Below the pieces are notes generated by a model. It made no database searches. It was not told the DNA's origin and saw nothing but the letters and a program-made list of their open reading frames with translations. Position numbers and translations under genes: made by a program. Below are positions 31,512-38,976 of a stretch of 64,000 bases of DNA, in pieces (within the stretch, counting starts at the first letter, position 1; every line of letters starts with the position of its first letter). Source of the stretch: Saccharothrix algeriensis (GTDB lineage: Bacteria; Actinomycetota; Actinomycetes; Mycobacteriales; Pseudonocardiaceae); the NCBI RefSeq assembly GCF_016907655.1, contig NZ_JAFBCL010000001.1, forward strand, positions 6,544,001-6,608,000. The letters run 5' to 3'.

Positions 31512-34301
31512 CTACGCGGTGCGCCCGGCGCGCAGGCGGTCGCCGAACGCGGTGCCGAGGGCGTCCAGCGCGGGCCGCCAGCGGGCGCGCCACCGCTCCT
31601 GCGCCCGGACGTCGCGCTCCAGCGCGGTCACCACCAGGTGGAGGCGCTCCAGCGCGGCCCGCGGGTCGGGGAAGCGCCCCCGGCCGCGCAGCGAGCGCAC
31701 GAAGCGCGGGTCCAGCGACCCGACCGCGTTGCGCACGAGCACCGCCCGCACCCGGTGGTCCCACCGGAGGAAGGACACCAGTCCCGGCCACGCGGCGGCG
31801 CGCCAGTGCCGGAGGGCGGCGGGGTGGCGGTCGGCCCACTTGGCGGCGACCCCGGCGAACCGCTCGGCCGCCGCCTGCTCCGAGCCGGCCGCGTAGAGGG
31901 GCTTGAGGTCCCGCAGCAGCTCGGCCCGGTCGCGCTTGGCCATCGGTCCGGCCGGCCGCGGGAAGGCGGTGCGCACCAGGTGCGCGGTGCTGGGCTGCAC
32001 GACCGCCCCCGGCCAGAGCCCCCGCACGGCCGCGGGCACGCCCTCGACCCCGTCGCAGACCACCAGGCACGCGTCCTGCGCGCCGCGGTCCCGGATGCCG
32101 GCCAGGGCGTCCCGGTCGGGCTCGTCCGCCCACAGCGCCAGGAAGTCCCGCCCGCCCTCGGCGGTCACGCCCACCGCCAGGCGGAAGTCGCGCCCGCCGG
32201 GCGTGCGGACGCCGGGCAACTCGTCCACGAAGATCGCCGCGTACACCGGTTCCAGCGGCCTGGCGCGCCAGGCCGCCATCCCGTCGACCACCCGGCCGAC
32301 GACCTCGGCCACCGCCTGCTCGGTCACCCCGGCGCCCCACGCCCGCGCGGCGCGCGCGGCGATCTCCCGGTGCGCCAGGCCGGTGGCCGCCAGGCAGAGC
32401 ACCAGGTCGTCGAGCGCGGGCCGGGGCCGCGGCAGGCCGCCCGCCGGTCGCCTCCGGTGGGCGGCGCCCTGCTCCCGCAGGGCGGTCGCCTCGGCGGCCC
32501 GGCCCGCGGCCCGGTAGGCGCGCGCGAGGTTCTCGCGCGTGGCCGCGGTGCCGGGGTGGTCGGGGCCGAGCACCTCTTCGCGGGTGGCGAGGGTGTGCCG
32601 GTGCAGGGCGATCGCCTCGGCGGTGCGGCCCGCCGCCTGGTAGGCGAGGGCGAGGTTGTTGCGGGAGGCGAGGGTGTCGGGGTGGCGGGGGCCGAGCACT
32701 CGCTCGCGGGTGGTGAGGGTCTGGTGGTGCAGGGCGATCGCTTCGGTGGTGCGGCCGGCGGCCCGGTAGGCGAGGGCGAGGTTGTTGCGGGAGGCGAGCG
32801 TGCGGGGGTGGTCGGGGCCGAGCACCCGTTCGCGGGTGGTGAGGGTCTGGTGGTGCAGGGCGATCGCCTCGGTGGTGCGGCCGGCGGCCCGGTAGGCCAG
32901 GGCGAGGTTGTTGCGCGCCGCCGATGTGGCGGGGTGGTCCGCGCCGAGCACCCGCTCGCAGTCCGCCGCCGTCCGCTCGTGCAGGGCGATCGCCTCGGTG
33001 GTGCGGCTCGCGATCCGGTAGGTCACCGCGAGGTTGTCGCGCGCCGCCAGGGTCTTCGGGTGGTCGGCGCCGAGCGCGCGGCCCTCGTCCGCGGCCAGCG
33101 ACCGCGCCGTCAGGACCGCCTGCGCGGGGCTGTCGCCCAGCTCGTTGAGCAGCGTGGTGGCCCACCAGCGCAGCCGGGTGATCCCGCCGGTCGCGGCGTC
33201 GTCGCCCCGGCCGCACGCGGCCGCGTCGTGCAGGGCGGCGATCTGCCCGACCAGGTCCCGCACGGCGCGCGGGTCCCGGTGCCGGTCCGGCCACAGCTCG
33301 ACCGCCCGCGCGTCCAGGAGGGCGGTCGCCGCCGCGCACGCGGCGTCGCCCGCCCGCTCCCGGCGGACCACGTCCAGCACCAGGCGGTGCGCGCAGACGC
33401 CGGCGGTCGTGGTCACCAGCGACGCCCGCGCCAGCCGCGCGAGCGCGCGGTCGACCACCTCCGGGGCCGCCCGGACGCCACCGGGCAGCCCCGCCCCGCC
33501 CGCCGCGCGCACCAGCGCCGCCGGCGCCCCGTTCGGCGACAGCACCGACAGCAGTTCCAGCAGCGGACCGCACACCCCGGTGGGGTCGTCCTCCCGCACG
33601 GCCTCCAGCGCCAGCAGCGCCGCCCCCTCGGCCGGCCCGCGCACCTCCAGGGCCCGCAACCGCTCCAGGAGCGCCCGGTACCCCACGCCCCGGGTGCGGA
33701 TCACCCCGGCGGCCAGCTCCAGCGCCAGCGGCAGGTTGCCCAGCCCCGCCGCCAGCTCGCGCGCGCCCGCGTCCTCGGCCAGGCCCGCCCGCTCCGCCAG
33801 GAACGCCGCGGCCTCGGCCCCGGTGAACGCGCCCACCGGCACCACCTCGCCCAGCCCGGCGGCCCCGTCGCCCACGACGACGACCCGCGCGCGGCCACCA
33901 CGGGGGAGGAACGGCCGCACCAGGCCCGCGTCCGCCACGTCGTCGAACACCAGCAGGCACCGGTCGCCGCCCGCCTCCAGCCGCCGCCGCACCGCCGGCC
34001 CGGCCTGCTGCTCGTCGCCGCACCGGGCCAGGCCCAGCGCGCCGCAGACCTCCGCGAGACCGCCCAGCACGCCGCGGACGTCCGAGGCGTCGACCCACGC
34101 CACGAGCCACCCCTCGGCCCGGCGGGCCCGCGCGACGGCGGCGGCCAGGTGCGTCCGCCCGGCGCCCGGCGGCCCGGTCAGCACCCGCACCCGCGGGCCG
34201 GGGCGCGACAGCGCGGCCACCAGGTCCGGTCGGGGCCGGAACCCCGGCGGTGGGGCGGGCACCCGGCCCGACCGCACCGGACCGGTCTCGGCACTGGACA
34301 A
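31512..34301 (-). CDS. NB-ARC-like ATPase/TPR protein fused to an IS256 (Mutator)-type transposase domain
   Basis: 929 residues from TTG, chosen because GAGGGGG lies seven bases upstream. Residues about 20-400: STAND/NB-ARC-like ATPase with P-loop GPPGAGRTH, where the Walker lysine is Arg49, and Walker B CLLVFDDVAD. About 410-610: five kinesin-light-chain-type TPRs of 42 residues (core ERVLGPDHPRTLASRNNLAL). About 625-929: unmistakable Mutator-transposase text, e.g. WRARPLEPVYAAIFVDELPG, CLVVCDGVEGVP, RDLKPLYAA and LVRNAVGSLDPRFVRS. Catalytic Asp equivalents are Asp693 and Asp750; the expected Glu of the NAIES motif is Gly861, so strand transfer should be lost. One uninterrupted frame joins all parts. 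Probably a DNA-binding or sensing module domesticated from a transposon; the function is not known. Confidence 0.85.
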   Translation of the reverse strand: MSSAETGPVRSGRVPAPPPGFRPRPDLVAALSRPGPRVRVLTGPPGAGRTHLAAAVARARRAEGWLVAWVDASDVRGVLGGLAEVCGALGLARCGDEQQAGPAVRRRLEAGGDRCLLVFDDVADAGLVRPFLPRGGRARVVVVGDGAAGLGEVVPVGAFTGAEAAAFLAERAGLAEDAGARELAAGLGNLPLALELAAGVIRTRGVGYRALLERLRALEVRGPAEGAALLALEAVREDDPTGVCGPLLELLSVLSPNGAPAALVRAAGGAGLPGGVRAAPEVVDRALARLARASLVTTTAGVCAHRLVLDVVRRERAGDAACAAATALLDARAVELWPDRHRDPRAVRDLVGQIAALHDAAACGRGDDAATGGITRLRWWATTLLNELGDSPAQAVLTARSLAADEGRALGADHPKTLAARDNLAVTYRIASRTTEAIALHERTAADCERVLGADHPATSAARNNLALAYRAAGRTTEAIALHHQTLTTRERVLGPDHPRTLASRNNLALAYRAAGRTTEAIALHHQTLTTRERVLGPRHPDTLASRNNLALAYQAAGRTAEAIALHRHTLATREEVLGPDHPGTAATRENLARAYRAAGRAAEATALREQGAAHRRRPAGGLPRPRPALDDLVLCLAATGLAHREIAARAARAWGAGVTEQAVAEVVGRVVDGMAAWRARPLEPVYAAIFVDELPGVRTPGGRDFRLAVGVTAEGGRDFLALWADEPDRDALAGIRDRGAQDACLVVCDGVEGVPAAVRGLWPGAVVQPSTAHLVRTAFPRPAGPMAKRDRAELLRDLKPLYAAGSEQAAAERFAGVAAKWADRHPAALRHWRAAAWPGLVSFLRWDHRVRAVLVRNAVGSLDPRFVRSLRGRGRFPDPRAALERLHLVVTALERDVRAQERWRARWRPALDALGTAFGDRLRAGRTA
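32460..33090 (-). repeat. 126-base tandem repeats encoding TPRs
   Basis: Equivalent positions recur at 32578, 32704, 32830 and 32956, exactly 126 bases apart. The units at 32704 and 32830 are almost identical in DNA sequence, indicating recent duplication or gene conversion within the TPR block. Confidence 0.9.
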
Positions 34302-34531
34302 GTCGGCGCCCCCTCTTCGCCCGTTCGGCCGCGCCGCACGGCAGGACGTGGACGAGCCGCCGGCGCCGGGACGCGGCCCATCCTGCCGGCACCCGGCCGC
34401 GGTGCGCCGCAACACCGTGCGGGGGACCGGAGCGACGCCCGGCGCGGCGCGCGCGGCGCGGGACCGCGGCGCACCCGGTGTAGGACACTGGGGCCGCCCA
34501 CCGCGCGGGGGCAGGAGGGAGCGCAGCGCCG

Positions 34532-35575
34532 ATGGAGGTCGAGTTCATCGGGTACGTCCCGGCCGGCACCAGGGAGTCCGCCATCGACCTGCCGCGCATC
34601 CGGGAGGGCGTCCGGCGGCACGAGGAGGCCGGGTACGACACGGTCCTCATCGGCTACGGGCCCGACAGCCCGGACCCGTTCCAGGTCGCCGCCTACGCCG
34701 CGGCGCACAGCAGCCGCATCCGGATGCTGCTCGCGCACCGGGCCGGGGTGGTGTTCCCGACGGTGGCGGCGCGCATGATCGCTTCGCTGGACCACTTCAC
34801 CGGCGGCCGGATCAGCCTGAACCTGGTGCCCGGCGGCACGCTCGACACCCACCCCCGGCAGGACGGGGACTACCTGTCCAAGGACGAGCGCTACGCGCGC
34901 ACCGGCGAGTACCTCCGGGTGCTCAAGGCGGCGTGGACCTCCCCGACGGCCTTCTCCCACCACGGCGAGCACTACCGCTTCGACGACTACGAGCCCCACG
35001 TCCGCCCGCTCCAGCGGCCCTGGGTCCCGCTGTACGTCGCCGGGTCGTCGCCGGCCGCGCAAGCCGTCGCCGGGGCGCACGCCGACTGCTACGCCTGCTA
35101 CGGCGAACCCCTCGCGCGCACGGCCGAGGTCGTGTCGTCGGTGCGCGCCGAGGCGGCCCGCGCGGGCCGCTCCACCGCACCCTGCTTCGTCGCCCGGTTC
35201 ACCGTGGTCCTGGGCGAGGACGACGACCACGCCCGGGAGCGCGCGCGGCAGCACGTCCGCAGAGCGGGCGCCCCGGTGGACCCGGGCATCCTCAACAACG
35301 AGGGCAACAGGCGGTTGAAGGCGGCGGCGAGCGCGGCCGAGCACCACGACCGGGCACTGTGGACGGTCCCGATCGGCTCCTGGGGCAGCGTCCTGAACGC
35401 GCTGGTCGGCAGCCCCCGCACGGTGGCCGACGCGCTGCTGGACTACGTGCGGCTGGGGGTCACCGGTTTCCGGATCAGCGGCATCTCCGAACCGGAGGAC
35501 ACCGTGGCGATCGGGCGTGAGCTGATCCCGCTGGTCCGCTCGGCCGCGGCCGGGCGCGGACCGGGCGCCGGCTGA
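34532..35575 (+). CDS. LLM-class flavin-dependent monooxygenase (SsuD/alkanesulfonate type)
   Basis: 347 residues from ATG; AGGAGGG lies 12 bases upstream. A luciferase-like TIM barrel is shown by FIGYVPAGTRES, HEEAGYDTVLIGYG, MIASLDHFTGGRISLNLVPG (the flavin-side strand-helix typical of SsuD), then YARTGEYLRVLKAAW and PLYVAGSSPAAQ. Members use FMNH2 and oxygen, commonly to desulfonate alkanesulfonates. It precedes the cobQ-like gene by only 16 bases on the same strand, so the two may be co-transcribed; a role in corrinoid metabolism is not established. It is divergent from the NLR-transposase gene. Confidence 0.88.
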   Translation: MEVEFIGYVPAGTRESAIDLPRIREGVRRHEEAGYDTVLIGYGPDSPDPFQVAAYAAAHSSRIRMLLAHRAGVVFPTVAARMIASLDHFTGGRISLNLVPGGTLDTHPRQDGDYLSKDERYARTGEYLRVLKAAWTSPTAFSHHGEHYRFDDYEPHVRPLQRPWVPLYVAGSSPAAQAVAGAHADCYACYGEPLARTAEVVSSVRAEAARAGRSTAPCFVARFTVVLGEDDDHARERARQHVRRAGAPVDPGILNNEGNRRLKAAASAAEHHDRALWTVPIGSWGSVLNALVGSPRTVADALLDYVRLGVTGFRISGISEPEDTVAIGRELIPLVRSAAAGRGPGAG

Positions 35576-35591
35576 CCGGGCAGGGGTGGCG

Positions 35592-37628
35592 ATGCTGTTG
35601 CGCAGCCCGCGATGGGTGCTGCTGGACCTGACCTCCGCGCGGCCGGGCGCGGCGCGCCGGCTGGCCGACTTCCTGGCGTCCTGGGACATCCCGACCGAGC
35701 TGCGCGCCGAGGAGTCCGAAGTGGACCCCGAGCCCGCCGGGCGCGCCCCGGTGGGACCGCCGCGGATCACGCGGCACGTGCTCGCCCTCGACCGGCTGCC
35801 GGCGGGGGAGTGGGTCGAGACCGGGTCGGTGCGCCGCACCTACCTCCGGGGCGCCGCCGTGCTCTACGCCGCCAGGGTGGACGGACCGCCCGGCGCGCAC
35901 CCGCTGCTGGCGTGGGCGGACCGCACGAGGACGCCGGTCGTGCTGGTGCTGCCGGCCCAGGGGGGCGCGGCGGGCTCGCGGTGGGCCGACCTGGCCGACG
36001 CCGTGCTGTTCTCCGGCCCGCCGGGCGCGCCGCCCGGCCGGCCGAGCCTCGGTGTGCTCGACCCGGCGGCGACGGGGGCCGACCTGCCCGGCTTCGACCT
36101 GCCCGCCTTCCTCGAACTCGGGCTGCGCGCCCCCGAACTGTCCACACCGGACCCGCCGGGCGGGGGCGGCGCGCGGGCGCCGGGCGGGTCCGCGCCCCGG
36201 CCGGCCGGGCGGCGTCGTGCCGGGGCGGCCGTGCTCATGCTCCAGGGCACGCACAGCGCGGCGGGCAAGAGCTTCCTGACCGCCGCGCTGGCCCGCAACT
36301 TCGCCAACCGCGGCATCCGCGTCGCGCCCTTCAAGGGGCAGAACCTGTCCAACAACGCCCGCGTCGCGCGCGGCGGCGAGATCTCGGTGGCCCAGTACCT
36401 CCAGGCCCTGGCCGCACGGGTGGAACCGGACGTCCGGATGAACCCGGTCCTGCTCAAGCCCGAGTCCGGGCGCACCTACGCGATCACCCTGGGCAGGCCG
36501 CGGCCGGAGCTGACCCGGCTGCCGTGGCGGCACCGCAAACCCGTGGTGTGGCCGGTGGTCCGCGCCGCGCTGGCCGAACTGCGCGAGGAGTACGACCTCG
36601 TGCTCATCGAGGGCGCGGGCAGCGCCGCCGAACCCACCATCTACCACAACGACGTCGTGAACATGCGCGTCGCGCGGGAGGTCTCCGCGCCCACCGTGCT
36701 GGTCACCGACGCCGACCGCGGCGGCGCGGTCGCGCACTGCTACGGCACCTGGGCCCTGCTGCCGCCCGAGGACCGGGCACTGCTGCGGGGCGTGATCTAC
36801 AACCGGTACCACGGCTCGCCGCAACTGCTGCACGAGGCCGGTGCGCGGCTGACCGAGCTGACCGGGCTGCTCGCGCTCGGCGTCGTGCCCAGGCTGGAGC
36901 ACCACCTGCCCGACGAGGACACCACCGGCGCCGAGCTGACCCGCGACCGCGGCGACGTCGTGGTCGTCCGCTACCCGTACCTGGCCAACTTCGACGAGTT
37001 CGAGCCGCTGCGGCCCGCCGGCGTCCGGTGGGCGCGCCGGCCCGCCGACCTCGACGGGGCGAGGCTGGTGGTCCTGCCCGGCTCCAAGGACGTGGCGGCC
37101 GACCTCGCGTGGCTGCGGGAGTCCGGGCTGGCCGACGCGGTCACCGCCCGCGCCGCCGCCGGCGGGCTCACCCTGGGCGTGTGCGGCGGGCTCCAGATGC
37201 TCGGGCTCGAACTGTCTGATGTGGACGGACGGGCCGGGGTGCGCGCGACCGGGCTCGGGCTGCTGCCGCTGCGCACCGGGTTCTCGCCGGACAAGCGGCA
37301 GGACACCGTCACCTGCCGGTTCGCCGACCTGCCCGAGCCGTGGCGCGGGCTCTCCGGCGTGGAGTACACCGGCTACGAGATCCGCCACGGCCGGACCGGC
37401 GTCGTGCCCGGCGGCGAGGTCGCCGCGGTGCTGCCCGGCGGGCGCGGGTTCGCCGCCGGGCCGGTGCTCGGCGTCTACACGCACGGGATGTTCGAGAACG
37501 CCGCGGTGCTGCGCGCGCTCGGCGACCTCGGTCCGGGCGCGCGGCTCGACCGGACCTTCGACGCGCTCGCCGCGGCCATGGACGAGCACGTCGACGTGGA
37601 CCGGCTGCTCCGGCTGGCCGGGCTGTGA
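35592..37628 (+). CDS. cobQ: Cobyric acid synthase with unusual N-terminal extension
   Basis: 678 residues from ATG (GTG six bases upstream is possible); CobQ is usually near 490-510. Residues about 215-678 are CobQ: LMLQGTHSAAGKSFLTAALA (P-loop), PFKGQNLSNNARVA, EGAGSAAEP, DADRGGAVAH, then a glutamine amidotransferase domain with Cys531 in GVCGGLQMLG and His in THGMFEN. It amidates four carboxylates of adenosylcobyrinic a,c-diamide. The first about 200 residues (starting MLLRSPRWVLLDLTSARPG) form an extra domain I do not recognise, joined by a Pro/Gly/Ala linker. Substitution of the usual QNMSxN by QNLSNN is mild. The flanking cysG-type and cobB genes support the pathway. Confidence 0.85.
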   Translation: MLLRSPRWVLLDLTSARPGAARRLADFLASWDIPTELRAEESEVDPEPAGRAPVGPPRITRHVLALDRLPAGEWVETGSVRRTYLRGAAVLYAARVDGPPGAHPLLAWADRTRTPVVLVLPAQGGAAGSRWADLADAVLFSGPPGAPPGRPSLGVLDPAATGADLPGFDLPAFLELGLRAPELSTPDPPGGGGARAPGGSAPRPAGRRRAGAAVLMLQGTHSAAGKSFLTAALARNFANRGIRVAPFKGQNLSNNARVARGGEISVAQYLQALAARVEPDVRMNPVLLKPESGRTYAITLGRPRPELTRLPWRHRKPVVWPVVRAALAELREEYDLVLIEGAGSAAEPTIYHNDVVNMRVAREVSAPTVLVTDADRGGAVAHCYGTWALLPPEDRALLRGVIYNRYHGSPQLLHEAGARLTELTGLLALGVVPRLEHHLPDEDTTGAELTRDRGDVVVVRYPYLANFDEFEPLRPAGVRWARRPADLDGARLVVLPGSKDVAADLAWLRESGLADAVTARAAAGGLTLGVCGGLQMLGLELSDVDGRAGVRATGLGLLPLRTGFSPDKRQDTVTCRFADLPEPWRGLSGVEYTGYEIRHGRTGVVPGGEVAAVLPGGRGFAAGPVLGVYTHGMFENAAVLRALGDLGPGARLDRTFDALAAAMDEHVDVDRLLRLAGL

Positions 37629-37637
37629 CCCCCGCGC

Positions 37638-37710
37638 GCCGCCTTCGGCCTGCCGAAGGCGGCCGAAGCCGCCGGGAAGCCCTTGCCGGGAAGCGTTCTC
37701 CGGCAAGCCC
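37638..37710. terminator. Two consecutive hairpins downstream of cobQ
   Basis: First hairpin: GCCGCCTTCGG, loop CCTG, CCGAAGGCGGC (37638-37663), a perfect 11-base stem. A second stem follows, CTTGCCGG with CCGGCAAG around 37682-37710. They lie in the 256-base gap between cobQ and the cysG-type gene. This could be a terminator/attenuator or RNA-processing site. The B12-box of cobalamin riboswitches was not seen. The rest of the gap shows nothing clear. Confidence 0.55.
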
Positions 37711-37884
37711 CCGCAGGGCTTCCGCGCAGGCGGGCCCTCGTCGCCCCGCCGGGATCGCCGCCGCCGCCGGGTGCCCGCCCGCGCGTCGCGGGCACCGCAG
37801 GCCCCGCGGCGCCGGCCGGTTGCCCGATCGGCCGCGGTGCGCGACCCTGGCTCCCGTCGTCGGCGCGACGAGCGCGGGGGGAGC

Positions 37885-38976
37885 GTGACTGACCGGGTGC
37901 TCTACGACCTGTTGGCCGACCGCCGGGTGGCCGTGTTCGGCGGTGGCGCCCCGGTGCTGCCCGAACTCGGCCGCCTGCTCGCCGCCGGCGCCCTGATCAC
38001 CGCGGTGGCCCCGGAGGTCTGCCCGGCGGTCGAGGCGCTGGCCGCCGCCGGCCGCCTCGACCTGCGGTCCGGGCGCTGGCGCGAAGACGACCTGGACGGG
38101 GTCTGGTACGCCTTCGCCGGCACCGCCGACCCGGTCGACGACGCGGCCATCGCCGAGGCCGCCGAGCGCCGCCGGGTGTTCTGCCGGGTGCTCCGCGGCG
38201 CGCCGGCCCCGGCCGCCGAACGGTCCACTTCGGACGGTGGCGTCGCGCTGGTCGGCGCCGGGCCGGGCGACCCGGACCTGATCACCGTGCGCGGCCGGGC
38301 GCTGCTGGCCGCCGCGGACGTCGTCGTGGTCGACCGCCTGGCGCCGCTGGAGCTGCTGGCCGACCTGCGCCCCGGCGTCGAGGTGGTCGACGCCGCCAAG
38401 ATCCCCCACGGCCGCGCCGCCGCCCAGGGCGAGCTGAACCGGCTGCTGGTCGAGCACGCGCGGGCCGGCCGGTCCGTGGTCCGGCTCAAGGGCGGCGACC
38501 CGTACGTCTTCGGCCGGGGCTTCGAGGAGGTCCTGGCCTGCGCCGAGGCGGGCGTCCCGGTCACCGTGGTGCCGGGGGTCAGCAGCGCGCTCGCCGTCCC
38601 GGCCCTGGCCGGCGTCCCGGTCACCCACCGGGGGATGACCCACGAGCTGACCGTGGTGTCCGGCCACCTGCCGCCCACCCACCCCGACAGCCTGGTGGAC
38701 TGGGCGGCGCTCGCCCGCCTGCGCGGCACGGTCGTCGTGCTGATGGGCGTCACGCACCTGGCCGGCATCGCCGAGGCGCTGGTGGGCGGCGGCCGGGACC
38801 CGTCGACCCCGGCCCTGGCCGTGCAGGACGGCGGGACGCCGGCCCAGCGAGTGCTGCGGTCGACCCTGGCGGCCCTGGCGGGCGACTGCTCCGCGCACGG
38901 GATCCGCCCGCCCGCGGTGTTCGTCGTCGGCGAGGTCGCCGGCCTCGCCCGCACCGCCGGGGCCGGCGGTGGTTGA
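37885..38976 (+). CDS. CysG-like fusion: precorrin-2 dehydrogenase-like domain plus uroporphyrinogen-III C-methyltransferase
   Basis: 363 residues from GTG. Residues about 1-110 resemble the NAD-binding N-terminal half of siroheme synthase (RRVAVFGGGAPVLPELGRLL, then ITAVAPEV), though it is short. Residues about 118-363 are a SUMT/CobA methylase: VALVGAGPGDPDLITVRGRA, VVVDRLAP, VVRLKGGDPYVFGRGFEE, VVPGVSSALAVPALAGVPVTHRG and LMGVTHL. It converts uroporphyrinogen III to precorrin-2, the branch point for cobalamin and siroheme. The helical CysG dimerisation domain appears reduced, so dehydrogenase/chelatase activity is uncertain. It overlaps the following cobB by 8 bases. Confidence 0.88.
   Translation: MTDRVLYDLLADRRVAVFGGGAPVLPELGRLLAAGALITAVAPEVCPAVEALAAAGRLDLRSGRWREDDLDGVWYAFAGTADPVDDAAIAEAAERRRVFCRVLRGAPAPAAERSTSDGGVALVGAGPGDPDLITVRGRALLAAADVVVVDRLAPLELLADLRPGVEVVDAAKIPHGRAAAQGELNRLLVEHARAGRSVVRLKGGDPYVFGRGFEEVLACAEAGVPVTVVPGVSSALAVPALAGVPVTHRGMTHELTVVSGHLPPTHPDSLVDWAALARLRGTVVVLMGVTHLAGIAEALVGGGRDPSTPALAVQDGGTPAQRVLRSTLAALAGDCSAHGIRPPAVFVVGEVAGLARTAGAGGG

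Noticed and set aside
31512..32440. Ordinary IS256-family insertion
   Set aside because: The transposase text is continuous in frame with the TPR protein, its catalytic Glu is Gly, its N-terminal part is shortened, and I see no terminal inverted repeats or target duplication.
34302..37884. Cobalamin riboswitch near cobQ or the cysG-type gene
   Set aside because: No B12-box-like core was found; the 37638-37710 hairpins alone do not make a riboswitch.
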